Below are positions 1-9,191 of a stretch of DNA of 64,000 nucleotides, one piece after another. The notes under the pieces are model-generated. The model saw nothing but the letters and a program-made list of their open reading frames with translations. It was not told where the DNA came from and did no database searches. Every line of letters starts with the position of its first letter. Position 1 is the stretch's first letter. This stretch comes from CAZEHO01 sp964511945 (lineage in GTDB: Bacteria; Actinomycetota; Acidimicrobiia; Spongiisociales; UBA11373). Location of the stretch: assembly GCA_964511945.1 (NCBI GenBank), contig CAZEHO010000001.1:248001-312000 (forward strand). Reading direction: 5' to 3'. The translations under genes were made by a program, and so were the position numbers.

Positions 1-1644
1 CGACCCGAAGACGTGCTCGGAGTGATCACCGCGGCGGAGCGTCATGCGGTGGAGGGACGCTGGTTGGCGCTGATGGTGGCGTACGAGGCCGCCCCCGGGT
101 TCGATCCGGCGCTGGTAGTGCGCCGCCCGGACCCTGCGCTTCCTCTGGTGTGGTGCGCAGCGTTCGAACGATCCGAAGCCATGGAGGCGCCGGCTCCCGT
201 GGCGCCGCCAAACCTCGAGTGGCGATCGTCGGTCGACCGTCGCGCTCACGAATCCGCGATCACCCGGATTCGGGAACTGATCGGAGCGGGAGTCACCTAC
301 CAGGTCAACTACACCCATCGACTGCGGGCCCCGTTCGAGAGCTCCCCGGAAGGCCTGTACGCCGCCATGCTGGCGGCCCAGCGTCCCGCCTACGGGGCCC
401 TGCTCGAGTTCGGGGACCACGCAGTGGTGTCCGCCTCACCGGAGTTGTTCTTCTCCATCGCCGGAGACCGGATTGTGACTCGGCCGATGAAAGGGACGAT
501 TGCCCGGGGTCGGTGGGTTGCAGAAGACGACGCGGCCCGGGAGGCGCTAGCCGCTTCGGCAAAGGATCGTGCAGAGAATCTGATGATCGTCGATCTGCTG
601 CGCAATGACCTCGGACGGATCGCCCGTTTCGGTTCGGTCCGGGTTGAGTCACTGTTCGACATCGAGGCGTTCGAGACCGTTTGGCAGATGACCACCACGA
701 TCGCCGCCGAGCGCCGTCCTGATTCGGGCATCGGTGCTCTCTTCGGGGCGCTCTTCCCAAGCGGATCGGTGACCGGCGCTCCAAAAGCCTCAACGATGGA
801 AGCCATTGCCGACCTCGAGACATCGCCCCGGGGCGCGTACTGCGGCGCCATCGGGTTCATTGATCCCGGCGCCCGGCGGGCATGCTTCTCGGTTGCCATC
901 CGAACGGCGCTGGTCGATCGACTCGGCGGTTCGGTGTCGTATGGAACGGGTGGTGGGATCACCTGGGACTCGCGACCGGACGGTGAGTGGCGCGAGGCGG
1001 AGGCGAAGGCTGCCGTGCTCAGCGTTCCGCGCCCGCGTTTCGATCTCCTCGAAACCCTGCGCCTGGACGGATCGGGGTACCACGAGCTCGACCGCCACCT
1101 CAGCCGCCTCGCTGCTTCCTCCCGGTACTTCAGGCGTCCCTATGACGAGGATCGGGTGTGCGCACCGCTGAGTGCGGTGACTCCGCCGCCCGAGCCGCTG
1201 CGGGTGAGGTTGACCGTGGATCCGGATGGCACGCCGACCGTCTCCGTCGCATCGATCGAGGAGCGGCGCGCACCGGTTCGTTTGGCGATCGATCATGAGC
1301 CGATCGACACGACCGATGTGTTCCGGTATCACAAGACCACCCACCGGACTGCATACGACGAGGCCGTCGCTCACCACCCGGAGGCCGACGACGTGATCGC
1401 GACCAACGATCGCGGCGAGGTGGTCGAGACGACGATCGGGAACCTGCTCGTCCGGTTCGGAGACGACTGGGTCACTCCGCCGATCGAAAGCGGATGCCTG
1501 CCGGGTGTCGAGCGGGAGCGGCTGCTCGAGGCAGGCGAGGTTCGCGAGGCAACCGTCACGCTGGACCAGCTGGCAGGCGCCGACGAGATCCATGTGGTCA
1601 ACTCGGTCCGGCTGCGGCGCCCGGCGGTATTGCTCGGCGGTTGA
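1..1644 (+). CDS. pabB: PabB-PabC fusion (aminodeoxychorismate synthase component I + aminodeoxychorismate lyase), 5' end cut off
   Basis: Makes 4-aminobenzoate for folate: the PabB part converts chorismate to aminodeoxychorismate and the PabC part releases pyruvate. The chorismate-binding domain fills roughly bases 200-1020 and shows YQVNYTHRL, SPELFF, RPMKGT, ENLMIVDLLRNDLGRI, the GSVTGAPK motif and a closing GGGITWDS. The PabC (class IV PLP aminotransferase fold) part follows from about 1030, with FDLLETLR, a YHKTTHR segment carrying the likely PLP lysine, and a GEVVETTIGNLLV segment. The frame is open to base 1; a GTG at 13 exists, but the first residues already read as the internal PabB N-domain, so the true start lies upstream of the window. 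Fusion of the two enzymes is common in bacteria. Folate supply is relevant to the folate-dependent pathway further along, though this is only a contextual remark. Confidence 0.9.
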   Translation, partial: RPEDVLGVITAAERHAVEGRWLALMVAYEAAPGFDPALVVRRPDPALPLVWCAAFERSEAMEAPAPVAPPNLEWRSSVDRRAHESAITRIRELIGAGVTYQVNYTHRLRAPFESSPEGLYAAMLAAQRPAYGALLEFGDHAVVSASPELFFSIAGDRIVTRPMKGTIARGRWVAEDDAAREALAASAKDRAENLMIVDLLRNDLGRIARFGSVRVESLFDIEAFETVWQMTTTIAAERRPDSGIGALFGALFPSGSVTGAPKASTMEAIADLETSPRGAYCGAIGFIDPGARRACFSVAIRTALVDRLGGSVSYGTGGGITWDSRPDGEWREAEAKAAVLSVPRPRFDLLETLRLDGSGYHELDRHLSRLAASSRYFRRPYDEDRVCAPLSAVTPPPEPLRVRLTVDPDGTPTVSVASIEERRAPVRLAIDHEPIDTTDVFRYHKTTHRTAYDEAVAHHPEADDVIATNDRGEVVETTIGNLLVRFGDDWVTPPIESGCLPGVERERLLEAGEVREATVTLDQLAGADEIHVVNSVRLRRPAVLLGG

Positions 1645-1683
1645 TGCGTCACTTCGGGGCCGCGGTTACCATCCGCCGCCGCC

Positions 1684-2724
1684 ATGGAACCACTTCGCAT
1701 ACTCGACTCCGAGGGGCGGCTGCTCGGAGACCCACCGATCGACCTCGACGAGACCCGCCGGCTGTTCGGCGCGATGGTCTCCGCCCGGACCTACGACCAC
1801 AAGGCGTCGGCGATGCAGCGCCAGGGTCGGCTGGCCACATATCCACCGTTCGAGGGCCAGGAAGCGGCACAGATCGGCAGCGCCGCAGCTGTGCAGTCGG
1901 ACGACTGGATGGTTGCCACGTATCGGGACGCCGCCGCGATGTGGATGCACGGGTTCCCGTGGGTGAACCTGCTGCTGGCCCGCATCGGGGACGAGCGGGG
2001 CGGTTTGCCGCCGGAGGGCGTCCGTTGTCTCCCGGCATCGATCACCGTCGGCGCCCACATGATCCACGCCGTCGGCCTGGCATGGGCGGAGCGCCTCCAG
2101 GGCACCGATGCGGTGGCGATCACGTACTTCGGCGATGGGGCCACCTCCGAAGGTGACTTCCACGAGGCAATGAACTTCGCCGGGGTGTACGGCACTCCGA
2201 CGGTGTTCGTGTGCGAGAACAACCAGTACGCCATCTCGACGCCCCGCCACCGCCAGACCGCCGCCGAAACGATCGCGTCGAAAGCAGCCGGTTACGGGAT
2301 GCCGGGTGTCTTCGTCGACGGCAACGACCTGTTCGCGGTCTATGCGGCCACATCCGAAGCGGTGGGACGGGCGCGTGGCGGAGACGGGCCGACGCTGATC
2401 GAGGCGAATACCTACCGGACCGGACCTCACACCACCACCGACGATCCGTTGCGGTACCGGCCTGCCGAGGAGGTCGAGCAGTGGCGGGCGTGCGACCCGA
2501 TCGATCGGGTGCGCCGCTATCTGCAGGAGGCGGATGCCTGGGATCCGGCGTGGGAACACGGCATCGAGGAGGACGCCTCCGCCGAGATCGAGGGTGCGGT
2601 CACTGCAGCCGAAGCGCTCGAGCCGCTCGGCCTTGATGAGGTGTTCGGCGGGATGTACGAGGAGCCGACCACGGCGCTCACTGATCAGCAGCGGATGCTG
2701 CTGCGGCTGCGGGGGGAGGCCTGA
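1684..2724 (+). CDS. pdhA: 2-oxoacid dehydrogenase E1 component, alpha subunit (pyruvate or branched-chain type)
   Basis: Thiamine-diphosphate-dependent decarboxylase subunit of a pyruvate or branched-chain 2-oxoacid dehydrogenase complex, 346 residues, usual for the family. The TPP/Mg motif is clear: GDGATSEGDFHEAMNFAG followed by ENNQYAIS, and HTTTDDPLRYR near the C-terminus is typical of E1 alpha. First gene of a three-enzyme operon; its TGA overlaps the next ATG (TGATG at 2722-2726). Whether pyruvate or branched-chain substrates are used cannot be decided from the sequence by eye; the layout (alpha, beta, E2 without a neighbouring E3) fits either. E3 (lpd) is not in the window. Confidence 0.9.
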   Translation: MEPLRILDSEGRLLGDPPIDLDETRRLFGAMVSARTYDHKASAMQRQGRLATYPPFEGQEAAQIGSAAAVQSDDWMVATYRDAAAMWMHGFPWVNLLLARIGDERGGLPPEGVRCLPASITVGAHMIHAVGLAWAERLQGTDAVAITYFGDGATSEGDFHEAMNFAGVYGTPTVFVCENNQYAISTPRHRQTAAETIASKAAGYGMPGVFVDGNDLFAVYAATSEAVGRARGGDGPTLIEANTYRTGPHTTTDDPLRYRPAEEVEQWRACDPIDRVRRYLQEADAWDPAWEHGIEEDASAEIEGAVTAAEALEPLGLDEVFGGMYEEPTTALTDQQRMLLRLRGEA

Positions 2725-3701
2725 TGGCAGAACTGAACCTCGCTCAGGCGGTCAACTCGGCGCTGCACACCGCCATGGCCGGCGATGACCGGGTGGTGGT
2801 GATGGGGGAGGATGTCGGTCGCGCCGGGGGCGTATTCCGGGTGACCGATGGATTGATCGACGCGTTCGGGTCGGATCGGGTCATCGACTCGCCGATCGCG
2901 GAGTCGGGGATCGTCGGCGCTGCGTTCGGGATGGCCGTCGCCGGGATGAGGCCGGTCGCCGAGATCCAGTTCCTCGGATTCGCCTACCCGGCGTACGACC
3001 AGATCGTCAGTCACGTCGGCCGGATCCGCAATCGCAGCCGCGGCCGCTTCACGGCGCCCATGGTGATCCGGATCCCATACGGCGGCGGCATCGGCGCCGC
3101 GGAGCATCACAGTGAATCGACCGAAGCGCTGTTCGCCCACACCCCGGGTGTCAAGGTGGTGGTGGCCTCGCGTCCGGCCGACGCCAAGGGTCTCCTCCTG
3201 GCGGCCATCGAAGATCCCGATCCGGTGATCTTTCTCGAACCGATCCGGATGTACCGGGCGTTCCGCCAGGAGGTTCCGGACGGACACTTCACGTCCTCGA
3301 TCGGCGAGGCCGAGGTCCTGCGGGAGGGAGCTGACGTCACGATCATCTCCTACGGATCGATGGTTCGCGAAGCGCTGCGGGCGGCGGAGCTGCTCGACGC
3401 CGAGACGGCCTCGGCGGAGGTGATCGACGTTCGCACGCTCACTCCGCTCGATACGGCCACGATTGTCGCCTCGGTTCGCAAGACCGCAAGGGCGGTCGTC
3501 GTTGTCGAGGCGCACCGCACGGCGAGCATGGCCTCCGAGATCGCTGCGGTCATCCAGGAGCAAGCGCTGTATTCGCTCGAAGCGCCGGTGGAACGGGTCA
3601 CGGGCTGGGATCTGGTCGTGCCGCTGAAGCGAACGGAATCGCTGCACGTGCCCGACACGGAGCGGATCGTTGCCGCGGTCCGGCGGACGCTGGAAGCCTG
3701 A
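2724..3701 (+). CDS. pdhB: 2-oxoacid dehydrogenase E1 component, beta subunit
   Basis: Partner of the preceding E1 alpha subunit; together they form the alpha2-beta2 decarboxylase that hands an acyl group to E2. It is 325 residues, full length. Typical E1 beta segments are visible: VVVMGEDVGRAGGVFRVT, DSPIAESGIVGAAFGMAV, the PYGGGIGAAEHHSES segment, and a C-terminal VIDVRTLTPLDTATIVASV. Start ATG overlaps the upstream stop and its own stop overlaps the next start (TGATG at 3699-3703), so the three genes are almost certainly translated in a coupled way. Confidence 0.92.
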   Translation: MAELNLAQAVNSALHTAMAGDDRVVVMGEDVGRAGGVFRVTDGLIDAFGSDRVIDSPIAESGIVGAAFGMAVAGMRPVAEIQFLGFAYPAYDQIVSHVGRIRNRSRGRFTAPMVIRIPYGGGIGAAEHHSESTEALFAHTPGVKVVVASRPADAKGLLLAAIEDPDPVIFLEPIRMYRAFRQEVPDGHFTSSIGEAEVLREGADVTIISYGSMVREALRAAELLDAETASAEVIDVRTLTPLDTATIVASVRKTARAVVVVEAHRTASMASEIAAVIQEQALYSLEAPVERVTGWDLVVPLKRTESLHVPDTERIVAAVRRTLEA

Positions 3702-4843
3702 TGGCCTACGAATTCAACCTCCCCGACGTCGGCGAGGGCCTCACCGAGGCCACGATCGTGCGGTGGCACGTCGCGGTCGGAGACGAAGTGGGCATGGACC
3801 ACACCGTCGTCGAGGTCGAGACGGACAAGGCCGTCGTCGAGATGCCCGCGCCGCGAGCCGGCTTCGTGCTGCACCATGGCGCCGCCGCGGGTGAGGTGCT
3901 CGAGGTCGGGGCGCTGCTGGTGGTCATCGGTGACCGGGATGAGACCTGGACACCGCCGGCCCCGCTCCCGGACACGCCGGCCGGAGGGGAGGGGGCACCG
4001 ATCGTCGGAACCCTCGAGGAGGCAGAGGAGTTGCTGGCGCCGGCAGGAGGGTCGCTTGCGCTGCCCAAGGTGCGCAAGATGGCCCGTGATCTCGGGATCG
4101 GTATCGCCGAGGTCACCGGGACCGGCCCAGGAGGGCGGATCACCGAAGCCGATGTCGAGGCTGCAGCGTCGGGGCGGGGCGATGTGGAGCGAATGCGGCT
4201 CTCGGCCACCAGGCTGGCGATCGCCCGCAACATGAGCCGGTCCTGGCGGGAGATCCCCCATGTGACCACCTTTGGGGAGGCCGATGCCCGGCCGCTGCTC
4301 GAAGCTCGCAGCCGGATCCAGGAGGAGGCGGGCGAGCCCATCCCGCTCGAAGCACTGCTCATCCGGTCGGTGGTCCCGCTGCTCCAGGCCTACCCGGAGT
4401 TCAACGCCACGCTTGAGGGTGACCATTTGCTGCTCCATCGCCGGTACGACGTCGGGTTTGCCGTGGACACCCCCGATGGGCTGATGGTGGCTGTGATCCG
4501 CCACGCCGATGGGACCGACGTCCCCCACATCGGGGCGGAGGTGCTGCGGCTCGCGGCGGCCGCCAAGGATCGCTCGATTGCAGCCGATGAGCTGCGCGGA
4601 GCGACGTTCAGCGTTTCCAACATCGGTGCGGTCGGTGGACGCTACGGAACCCCGATCATCCCATTCGGGACGACCGCCATCCTGTCGGTGGGTCGCGCCG
4701 ATCCGGCCCCGGCGGTCGTCGACGGCGAACTGGCGATCGCCCGGCGGTTCCCGATGTCGCTCTCCTACGACCACCGGGTCATCGATGGCGCCCGGGGCCG
4801 GCACTTCCTCTCGGGCGTTGTCGACGCGATCGAATCGTGGTGA
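3701..4843 (+). CDS. pdhC: Dihydrolipoamide acyltransferase (E2) of the 2-oxoacid dehydrogenase complex
   Basis: Core acyltransferase of the complex, 380 residues. Domains in order: an N-terminal lipoyl domain with the lipoylation site at Lys43 (VEVETDKAVVEM), a linker, a peripheral-subunit-binding domain (about residues 118-155, LPKVRKMARDLGI ... GGRITEADVEAA), and the catalytic domain ending in SYDHRVIDGARGRHFL, which holds the HxxxDG active-site motif. Only one lipoyl domain is present. Starts on the ATG overlapping the E1 beta stop. The exact acyl specificity is not readable from sequence. Confidence 0.92.
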   Translation: MAYEFNLPDVGEGLTEATIVRWHVAVGDEVGMDHTVVEVETDKAVVEMPAPRAGFVLHHGAAAGEVLEVGALLVVIGDRDETWTPPAPLPDTPAGGEGAPIVGTLEEAEELLAPAGGSLALPKVRKMARDLGIGIAEVTGTGPGGRITEADVEAAASGRGDVERMRLSATRLAIARNMSRSWREIPHVTTFGEADARPLLEARSRIQEEAGEPIPLEALLIRSVVPLLQAYPEFNATLEGDHLLLHRRYDVGFAVDTPDGLMVAVIRHADGTDVPHIGAEVLRLAAAAKDRSIAADELRGATFSVSNIGAVGGRYGTPIIPFGTTAILSVGRADPAPAVVDGELAIARRFPMSLSYDHRVIDGARGRHFLSGVVDAIESW

Positions 4844-5112
4844 TGGACGGGCAGCAGCAGCGCCGGGCTCTCACGGCGGCGGAATCGGCGCTCCGGGCCC
4901 TGGCCGCCGGCGATGGAGACCGGGCCGTCGCGGCCGCCGTGAAGGCGGCTGAACTCGATCAGATCGGGGTGTTCTCCACCCTGGAACCGGCCGTTGCCGC
5001 CGCAGCTGAGGACGTGGCCCGGACCGGCGTGATCGGCGAATTCGCCCGGAGGGCTTTGGGCGATGCCGTGAGCCCGGGTCCGCTGGCGTCGGTCGTCGAG
5101 GCGCTGCCTTAG
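4843..5112 (+). CDS. Small alanine-rich helical protein, unknown function, end of the E1/E2 operon
   Basis: About 89 residues, alanine-rich and predicted mainly helical, with no motif I recognise. GTG codons at 4837 and 4840 precede it in frame, but the ATG at 4843 overlaps the E2 stop in the same TGATG pattern used by the two upstream junctions, so I take that start. It is the last gene of the operon and its 3' end overlaps the convergent hisN gene by 4 bases. Its position suggests co-expression with the dehydrogenase, but no function can be assigned. Confidence 0.6.
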   Translation: MDGQQQRRALTAAESALRALAAGDGDRAVAAAVKAAELDQIGVFSTLEPAVAAAAEDVARTGVIGEFARRALGDAVSPGPLASVVEALP

Positions 5113-5939
5113 GGAACGACCTCGGCTCCGGGTGGTGGCTCCGACGGATCCGAGAGGATCTCCATTGCGGTGTCGTGGAGATGACCGTTGGTGGCCAACG
5201 CGTTCCCGCAGTCGATCCGGGCCTGCCCGTCGAGGCCCGTGAAGCGGCCGCCCGCTTCCTCGACGATCACCTTGAGCGGTGCCAGGTCCCAGATCGCTGC
5301 GACCGGTTCGACAGACACGTCCACCGCGCCCTCCGCAACCAGCATGTGCGACCAGAAGTCCCCATATCCTCGGGTCCGCCAGCACCGCCGTTCGAGTTCG
5401 AGGATCTGGTCCCCGAGGCCGCACGCCTCCGCGGTGGCCCAGGCGTTGTAGGAGAGTTGGGCATCGTTGAGGTCCTTCACCGCAGACACCGTGATGGGGT
5501 CGCCGTTGCGGTGGGCTCCTCGCCCTTTCGCCGCCCACCAGCGATGTGCGATCGCGGGGGCCGACACCACACCGACGGCGATCTCCCCGGCGACCTCGAG
5601 AGCGATGAGCGTTCCCCACACGGGGATGCCTCGCACGTAGTTCATGGTGCCGTCGATCGGATCGAGGATCCAGCGGCGGTCGCCGCTTCCGGTGGCACCG
5701 AACTCCTCCCCGACGATGCCGTCGGCGGGCCTGGCCGAAGCGAGGACCTCGCGGATCGCTTCTTCGGCGGCGCGGTCGGCTTCAGACACCGGGGTCATGT
5801 CGGGCTTGGTTTCGACGACCAGATCCGTTGCCCGGAACCGGGGCACGGTGACCCGATCGGCGACGTCGGCGAGGTCGAGAGCCAGTTGGAGGTCGGCACT
5901 GAGATCCATGGGGAGATCATCGCCCGCAGCCCGGCTCAT
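5109..5939 (-). CDS. hisN: Histidinol-phosphatase, inositol-monophosphatase type (HisN)
   Basis: Predicted to remove phosphate from L-histidinol phosphate in histidine synthesis. The inositol-monophosphatase metal motifs are present: VGEEFG, then WILDPIDGTMNYVRG, and a downstream AIWDLAPLKVIVEEAGG. The segment RTRGYGDFWSHMLVAEGAVD is characteristic of actinobacterial HisN and favours this call over a general inositol monophosphatase. It is 276 residues from the ATG at 5939; an in-frame ATG at 5909 (MDLSADLQLAL) is a plausible alternative start. Transcribed against the preceding operon, with 4 bases of overlap at the 3' ends. Confidence 0.85.
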   Translation of the reverse strand: MSRAAGDDLPMDLSADLQLALDLADVADRVTVPRFRATDLVVETKPDMTPVSEADRAAEEAIREVLASARPADGIVGEEFGATGSGDRRWILDPIDGTMNYVRGIPVWGTLIALEVAGEIAVGVVSAPAIAHRWWAAKGRGAHRNGDPITVSAVKDLNDAQLSYNAWATAEACGLGDQILELERRCWRTRGYGDFWSHMLVAEGAVDVSVEPVAAIWDLAPLKVIVEEAGGRFTGLDGQARIDCGNALATNGHLHDTAMEILSDPSEPPPGAEVVP

Positions 5940-5980
5940 GGCAAAGCGGGTTGTGCTGTCGCCGCACTACCGTTGCCGGC

Positions 5981-6496
5981 ATGCCCGGCGAGATCCATGA
6001 CGATCATCCGTTCCAGACCCCTTCGAGCCTGCGCGACCCGGTGCGACAGTTCCGGGGGCGGCTGGCGGCGCCGGTCACGGTGGTTACCGCCGGTGGTCCC
6101 GGCGGCCGCACCGGACTGACGGTCTCCTCCCTGCTCGTGGCCGAAGGCGACCCGGGCCACGTGCACTTCCTCGCCGGCACGGCCACCGACCTCTGGTACG
6201 CGATCGAGGAGACCGGGACCTTCATCGTGCACATCCTCGAGAGCGGACATCGTGAGATGGCCGACCGGTTCGCCGGCATCCGCCCGGCGCCCGGCGGGCT
6301 CTTTGCCGACATCGAGGTCGTCGATACCCCCCACGGCCCCGAGATCACACGGCTCGGCAGCAGGGCCTACTGCCGCTATGTCGGGTCTCGCGAAGAGTTG
6401 TATCACGCACTGGTGCACGGTCGTGTTGAGAACATCACCCTCCACGACCTGAGAGAACCGCTGCGGTACTTCCGCGGCGAGTACTTCACGGGGTAG
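5981..6496 (+). CDS. Flavin reductase-like (FMN-binding split barrel) protein
   Basis: About 171 residues from the ATG at 5981. The N-terminal half carries a flavin-reductase-like segment, APVTVVTAGGPGGRTGLTVSS, typical of FMN-binding split-barrel proteins that reduce or bind flavin. An in-frame upstream codon at 5951 would add a Cys/Arg-rich tail that looks like spacer, so I prefer 5981. It stands alone between hisN (divergent, 41 bases away) and rimO. Substrate and partner are unknown. Confidence 0.7.
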   Translation: MPGEIHDDHPFQTPSSLRDPVRQFRGRLAAPVTVVTAGGPGGRTGLTVSSLLVAEGDPGHVHFLAGTATDLWYAIEETGTFIVHILESGHREMADRFAGIRPAPGGLFADIEVVDTPHGPEITRLGSRAYCRYVGSREELYHALVHGRVENITLHDLREPLRYFRGEYFTG

Positions 6497-6633
6497 CTCC
6501 CTCGCTTCGCTCGCTCGCGGTGCCGGGCGCCGGAACTAGACAGAGTTCGTCGCTCGTTCGCCGGCTCGACACGTTGGCTTCCGTCCGGCTCCCAGTACCC
6601 AGTTCCCAGTTCCCTCTTCCTACACTCCCGCCC
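6497..6633. repeat. Short intergenic repeats upstream of rimO
   Basis: The spacer before rimO has low-complexity runs: alternating CGCT/CTCG units around 6502-6518 and three 7-base units CCCAGTA, CCCAGTT, CCCAGTT at 6591-6611. No coding content or clear promoter is seen. Such runs look like replication-slippage products. Confidence 0.5.
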
Positions 6634-7944
6634 ATGTCCTCAGGACCCCGCGTCTTCCTCACCACGCTCGGCTGCGCCAAGAACGAGGTCGACTCGGAGA
6701 AGCTGTCGGCCCGGCTCGGCGAGGCCGGGTACGTTGCCGCGGAGACACCGGAGGCGGCAGACGTCGTCATGGTCAACACATGTGCCTTTGTCGAGGCGGC
6801 ACGTGAGGAGTCTGTCGAGGCCATCCTCGAGATGGCGGACCGAAAGGACGATGCCGCTCGATTGGTGGTGCTGGGCTGCATGGCGCAGCGGTACTCGACC
6901 GAATTGGCCGATGCGCTCCCGGAAGCCGATGCGGTGATCGGGCTCGATCGATACGGAGAGTTGATCGATCGGCTCGACTCGATGACGGATTGGGAGCCGG
7001 TCGGGCTGCGAACGACCTCGATGGACATCCTCTACGACGTCCGCCGGCCAACCCCGGCCACGCCCTATGCCTATGTGAAGGTGGCGGAGGGCTGCGACAA
7101 GCCGTGCACGTTCTGTGCGATTCCGCTGTTCCGGGGTGCACAGCGTTCCCGGCCTCCGACCAATATCCGAGAAGAGATCGCCGAACTCGGCGCTGCCGGT
7201 GTCGGCGAGGTGGTGCTCGTCGCACAGGACCTGGCTGCGTACGGACGCGACATCGATGCACCCGGCGGAATCGAGGACCTGCTGCGTCTTGTCGCCGACG
7301 TCGACGGGCTCCGCCGGCTGCGGCTGCTCTACCTGTACCCCCGCGAGATCCGTCCCGGATTGATCCACGAGATGGCCGCCAATCCGGTCGTCGCGTCCTA
7401 TTTCGATTTGAGCCTGCAGCACGCCTCGGCGCCGCTGCTGCGCGCCATGAAACGACCGGGCGATGGCGCCCGACACCTCGAGCTCATCGAGCAGATCCGC
7501 TCCGCCGATCCCGATGCGGCGCTGCGCAGTTCGTTCATCGTCGGATTCCCCGGCGAAACCGAAGCGCAGGCGGACGAACTCGAGAGTTTCCTGACGGAAG
7601 CCCGGCTGGACTGGGCCGGGTTCTTCCCCTTTTCACCCGAAGAGGGCACCGCGGCGGCCGATCTGCCCGATCAGATCGATCCCGAACTGGCGGCCGAACG
7701 GGTTCGCCGGCTGCAGGTGGTTCAGGAGACGATCACCGCCGAACGGTCCGCTGAAGCCGTGGGCCGTGAAGTCCAAGTGCTCGTCGATCAGGTAGAGGAT
7801 GAGGTTCCGGTGGCCCGGTCCTATCGGGAGGCTCCGGAGATCGACGGTGTGGTGCTCCTCGATCGGGGAGAACCCGGCGAGTGGCTGCAGGCCCGGATCA
7901 CGGCCTCCTACGGCACGGATACCACCGCGGAGGTCATCCGATGA
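6634..7944 (+). CDS. rimO: Ribosomal protein S12 methylthiotransferase RimO
   Basis: Radical-SAM methylthiotransferase that modifies an aspartate of ribosomal protein S12; 436 residues. The N-terminal UPF0004 domain has FLTTLGCAKNEVDSEK and MVNTCAFVEAAREES. The radical SAM cluster is CDKPCTFC, with cysteines at about 154, 158 and 161. A C-terminal TRAM-like domain follows. The TLGCAKN start and AFVEAA segment separate RimO from MiaB, which is also present in this window. Translation could begin upstream in the same frame, but the extension is encoded by the repeat-rich spacer, so the ATG at 6634 is chosen. Overlaps cinA by 4 bases. Confidence 0.92.
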   Translation: MSSGPRVFLTTLGCAKNEVDSEKLSARLGEAGYVAAETPEAADVVMVNTCAFVEAAREESVEAILEMADRKDDAARLVVLGCMAQRYSTELADALPEADAVIGLDRYGELIDRLDSMTDWEPVGLRTTSMDILYDVRRPTPATPYAYVKVAEGCDKPCTFCAIPLFRGAQRSRPPTNIREEIAELGAAGVGEVVLVAQDLAAYGRDIDAPGGIEDLLRLVADVDGLRRLRLLYLYPREIRPGLIHEMAANPVVASYFDLSLQHASAPLLRAMKRPGDGARHLELIEQIRSADPDAALRSSFIVGFPGETEAQADELESFLTEARLDWAGFFPFSPEEGTAAADLPDQIDPELAAERVRRLQVVQETITAERSAEAVGREVQVLVDQVEDEVPVARSYREAPEIDGVVLLDRGEPGEWLQARITASYGTDTTAEVIR

Positions 7945-9191
7945 TCGTCGAGACCCTGGCCGTAGGTACCGAGCTGCTGCTCGGCCAGATCGTCAACTCC
8001 AACGCCTCGGAGATCGGGATGCGCCTTGCCGATGCCGGCCTCGATCACTTCCATCAGACGGTGGTGGGCGACAACCAGGCCCGGCTCGTGACCGCCATCC
8101 TCCAGGCAGCCGATCGTGCCGACGCTGTGATCATCACCGGTGGGATCGGACCCACCCAGGACGACATCACTCGGGACGCGCTGTGTGCGGCCGCCGGCAC
8201 CGGCATGGTGTTCGACGAGAGCTACGCCCGGCGACTGCGGGAATTCTGGGAGCGCCGAGGGCGCCCGATGCCGGATTCGAACCTGCGGCAGGCCGAGCAC
8301 CCGGAGGGTTCGGTCCTCATCATGAACCCGCGCGGCACTGCACCGGGGCTGCGGATGCGGGTCGGTGATGCATGGGCGTTCGCCCTCCCGGGGGTTCCGG
8401 CGGAGATGCTGCCGATGCTGGAGAGTGATGTGATCCCGTTCCTGGTCGGAGAGGCCGGGGGCGGGGCCGGCGTCCTCGTGAGCCGGGTGATCCGCAGCTG
8501 GGGCGAATCGGAATCCAAGATCGCCGAGATGCTCGCAGACGTCTTCGAGGCATCGACCAATCCGACTGTCGCCTTCCTTGCCAGCAGCGGCGAGATCAAG
8601 GTGCGCCTCACCGCCCGGGCCGATGATGAGGAGGCCGCTGCGGCGGTGATCGATCCGGTCGAAAGGGAAATCCGCTCGCGGCTTGGAGCCCGGGTGTTTG
8701 CGGTGGGGACGACACCGACCGAGCAGATCCTTCTCGACCTGGCCGCCGGGAGAGGCTGGACGATCGCTACGGCGGAGAGCGTCACGGGAGGTCTGATCAG
8801 CGCCCGGCTCACCTCCATCCCCGGGGCATCGGCGACCTTCCGTGGATCGATCATTGCCTATGGCGAGGAAGCCAAGGCGGAGCTGCTCGGGGTCGATCCG
8901 GGCGCCATGGCCCGTGACGGTGTGGTCTCCGAGCCGACGGCCCTGGCGATGGCGGAGGGTGTTGCGGAGCGGCTCGGCGCCGAGGTGGCGATCGCCACCA
9001 CCGGATCGGCAGGCCCGGAGCCGCTCGAGCAGCCGGCCGGTACGGTTGTCGTCGCCGTGCAGACGCCGGAAGGCGCCAGGGCTCGGACCCTGCGCATGCC
9101 GGCGAGCCGGGAACGGGTCCGGACCTTCACCACGACGTCCGGTCTGCATCTCGCCCGACTGGCCATCGAGGGCACGTGGTGGGGGACGTAG
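7941..9191 (+). CDS. cinA: CinA-type protein: MoaB-like N-domain and NMN amidohydrolase-like C-domain
   Basis: 416 residues. The N-terminal half is a molybdopterin-binding (MoaB/MogA)-like domain with ETLAVGTELLLGQIVNSN, VIITGGIGPTQDDITRDA and ALPGVPAEM, which in this family acts on ADP-ribose-type nucleotides. The C-terminal half is the PncC-type nicotinamide-nucleotide amidase domain, with TIATAESVTGGLISARLT, SIIAYGEEAKAELLGV and ATTGSAGPEP. Full-length two-domain CinA. The ATG at 7941 overlaps the rimO stop (ATGA). The next gene starts inside its last codons. Upstream of recA, an order also common in other bacteria. Confidence 0.9.
   Translation: MIVETLAVGTELLLGQIVNSNASEIGMRLADAGLDHFHQTVVGDNQARLVTAILQAADRADAVIITGGIGPTQDDITRDALCAAAGTGMVFDESYARRLREFWERRGRPMPDSNLRQAEHPEGSVLIMNPRGTAPGLRMRVGDAWAFALPGVPAEMLPMLESDVIPFLVGEAGGGAGVLVSRVIRSWGESESKIAEMLADVFEASTNPTVAFLASSGEIKVRLTARADDEEAAAAVIDPVEREIRSRLGARVFAVGTTPTEQILLDLAAGRGWTIATAESVTGGLISARLTSIPGASATFRGSIIAYGEEAKAELLGVDPGAMARDGVVSEPTALAMAEGVAERLGAEVAIATTGSAGPEPLEQPAGTVVVAVQTPEGARARTLRMPASRERVRTFTTTSGLHLARLAIEGTWWGT

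Noticed and set aside
6591..6611. CRISPR-like repeats (7-base units here, 21-base units at 22946)
   Set aside because: Tandem units with no spacers and no cas genes nearby.
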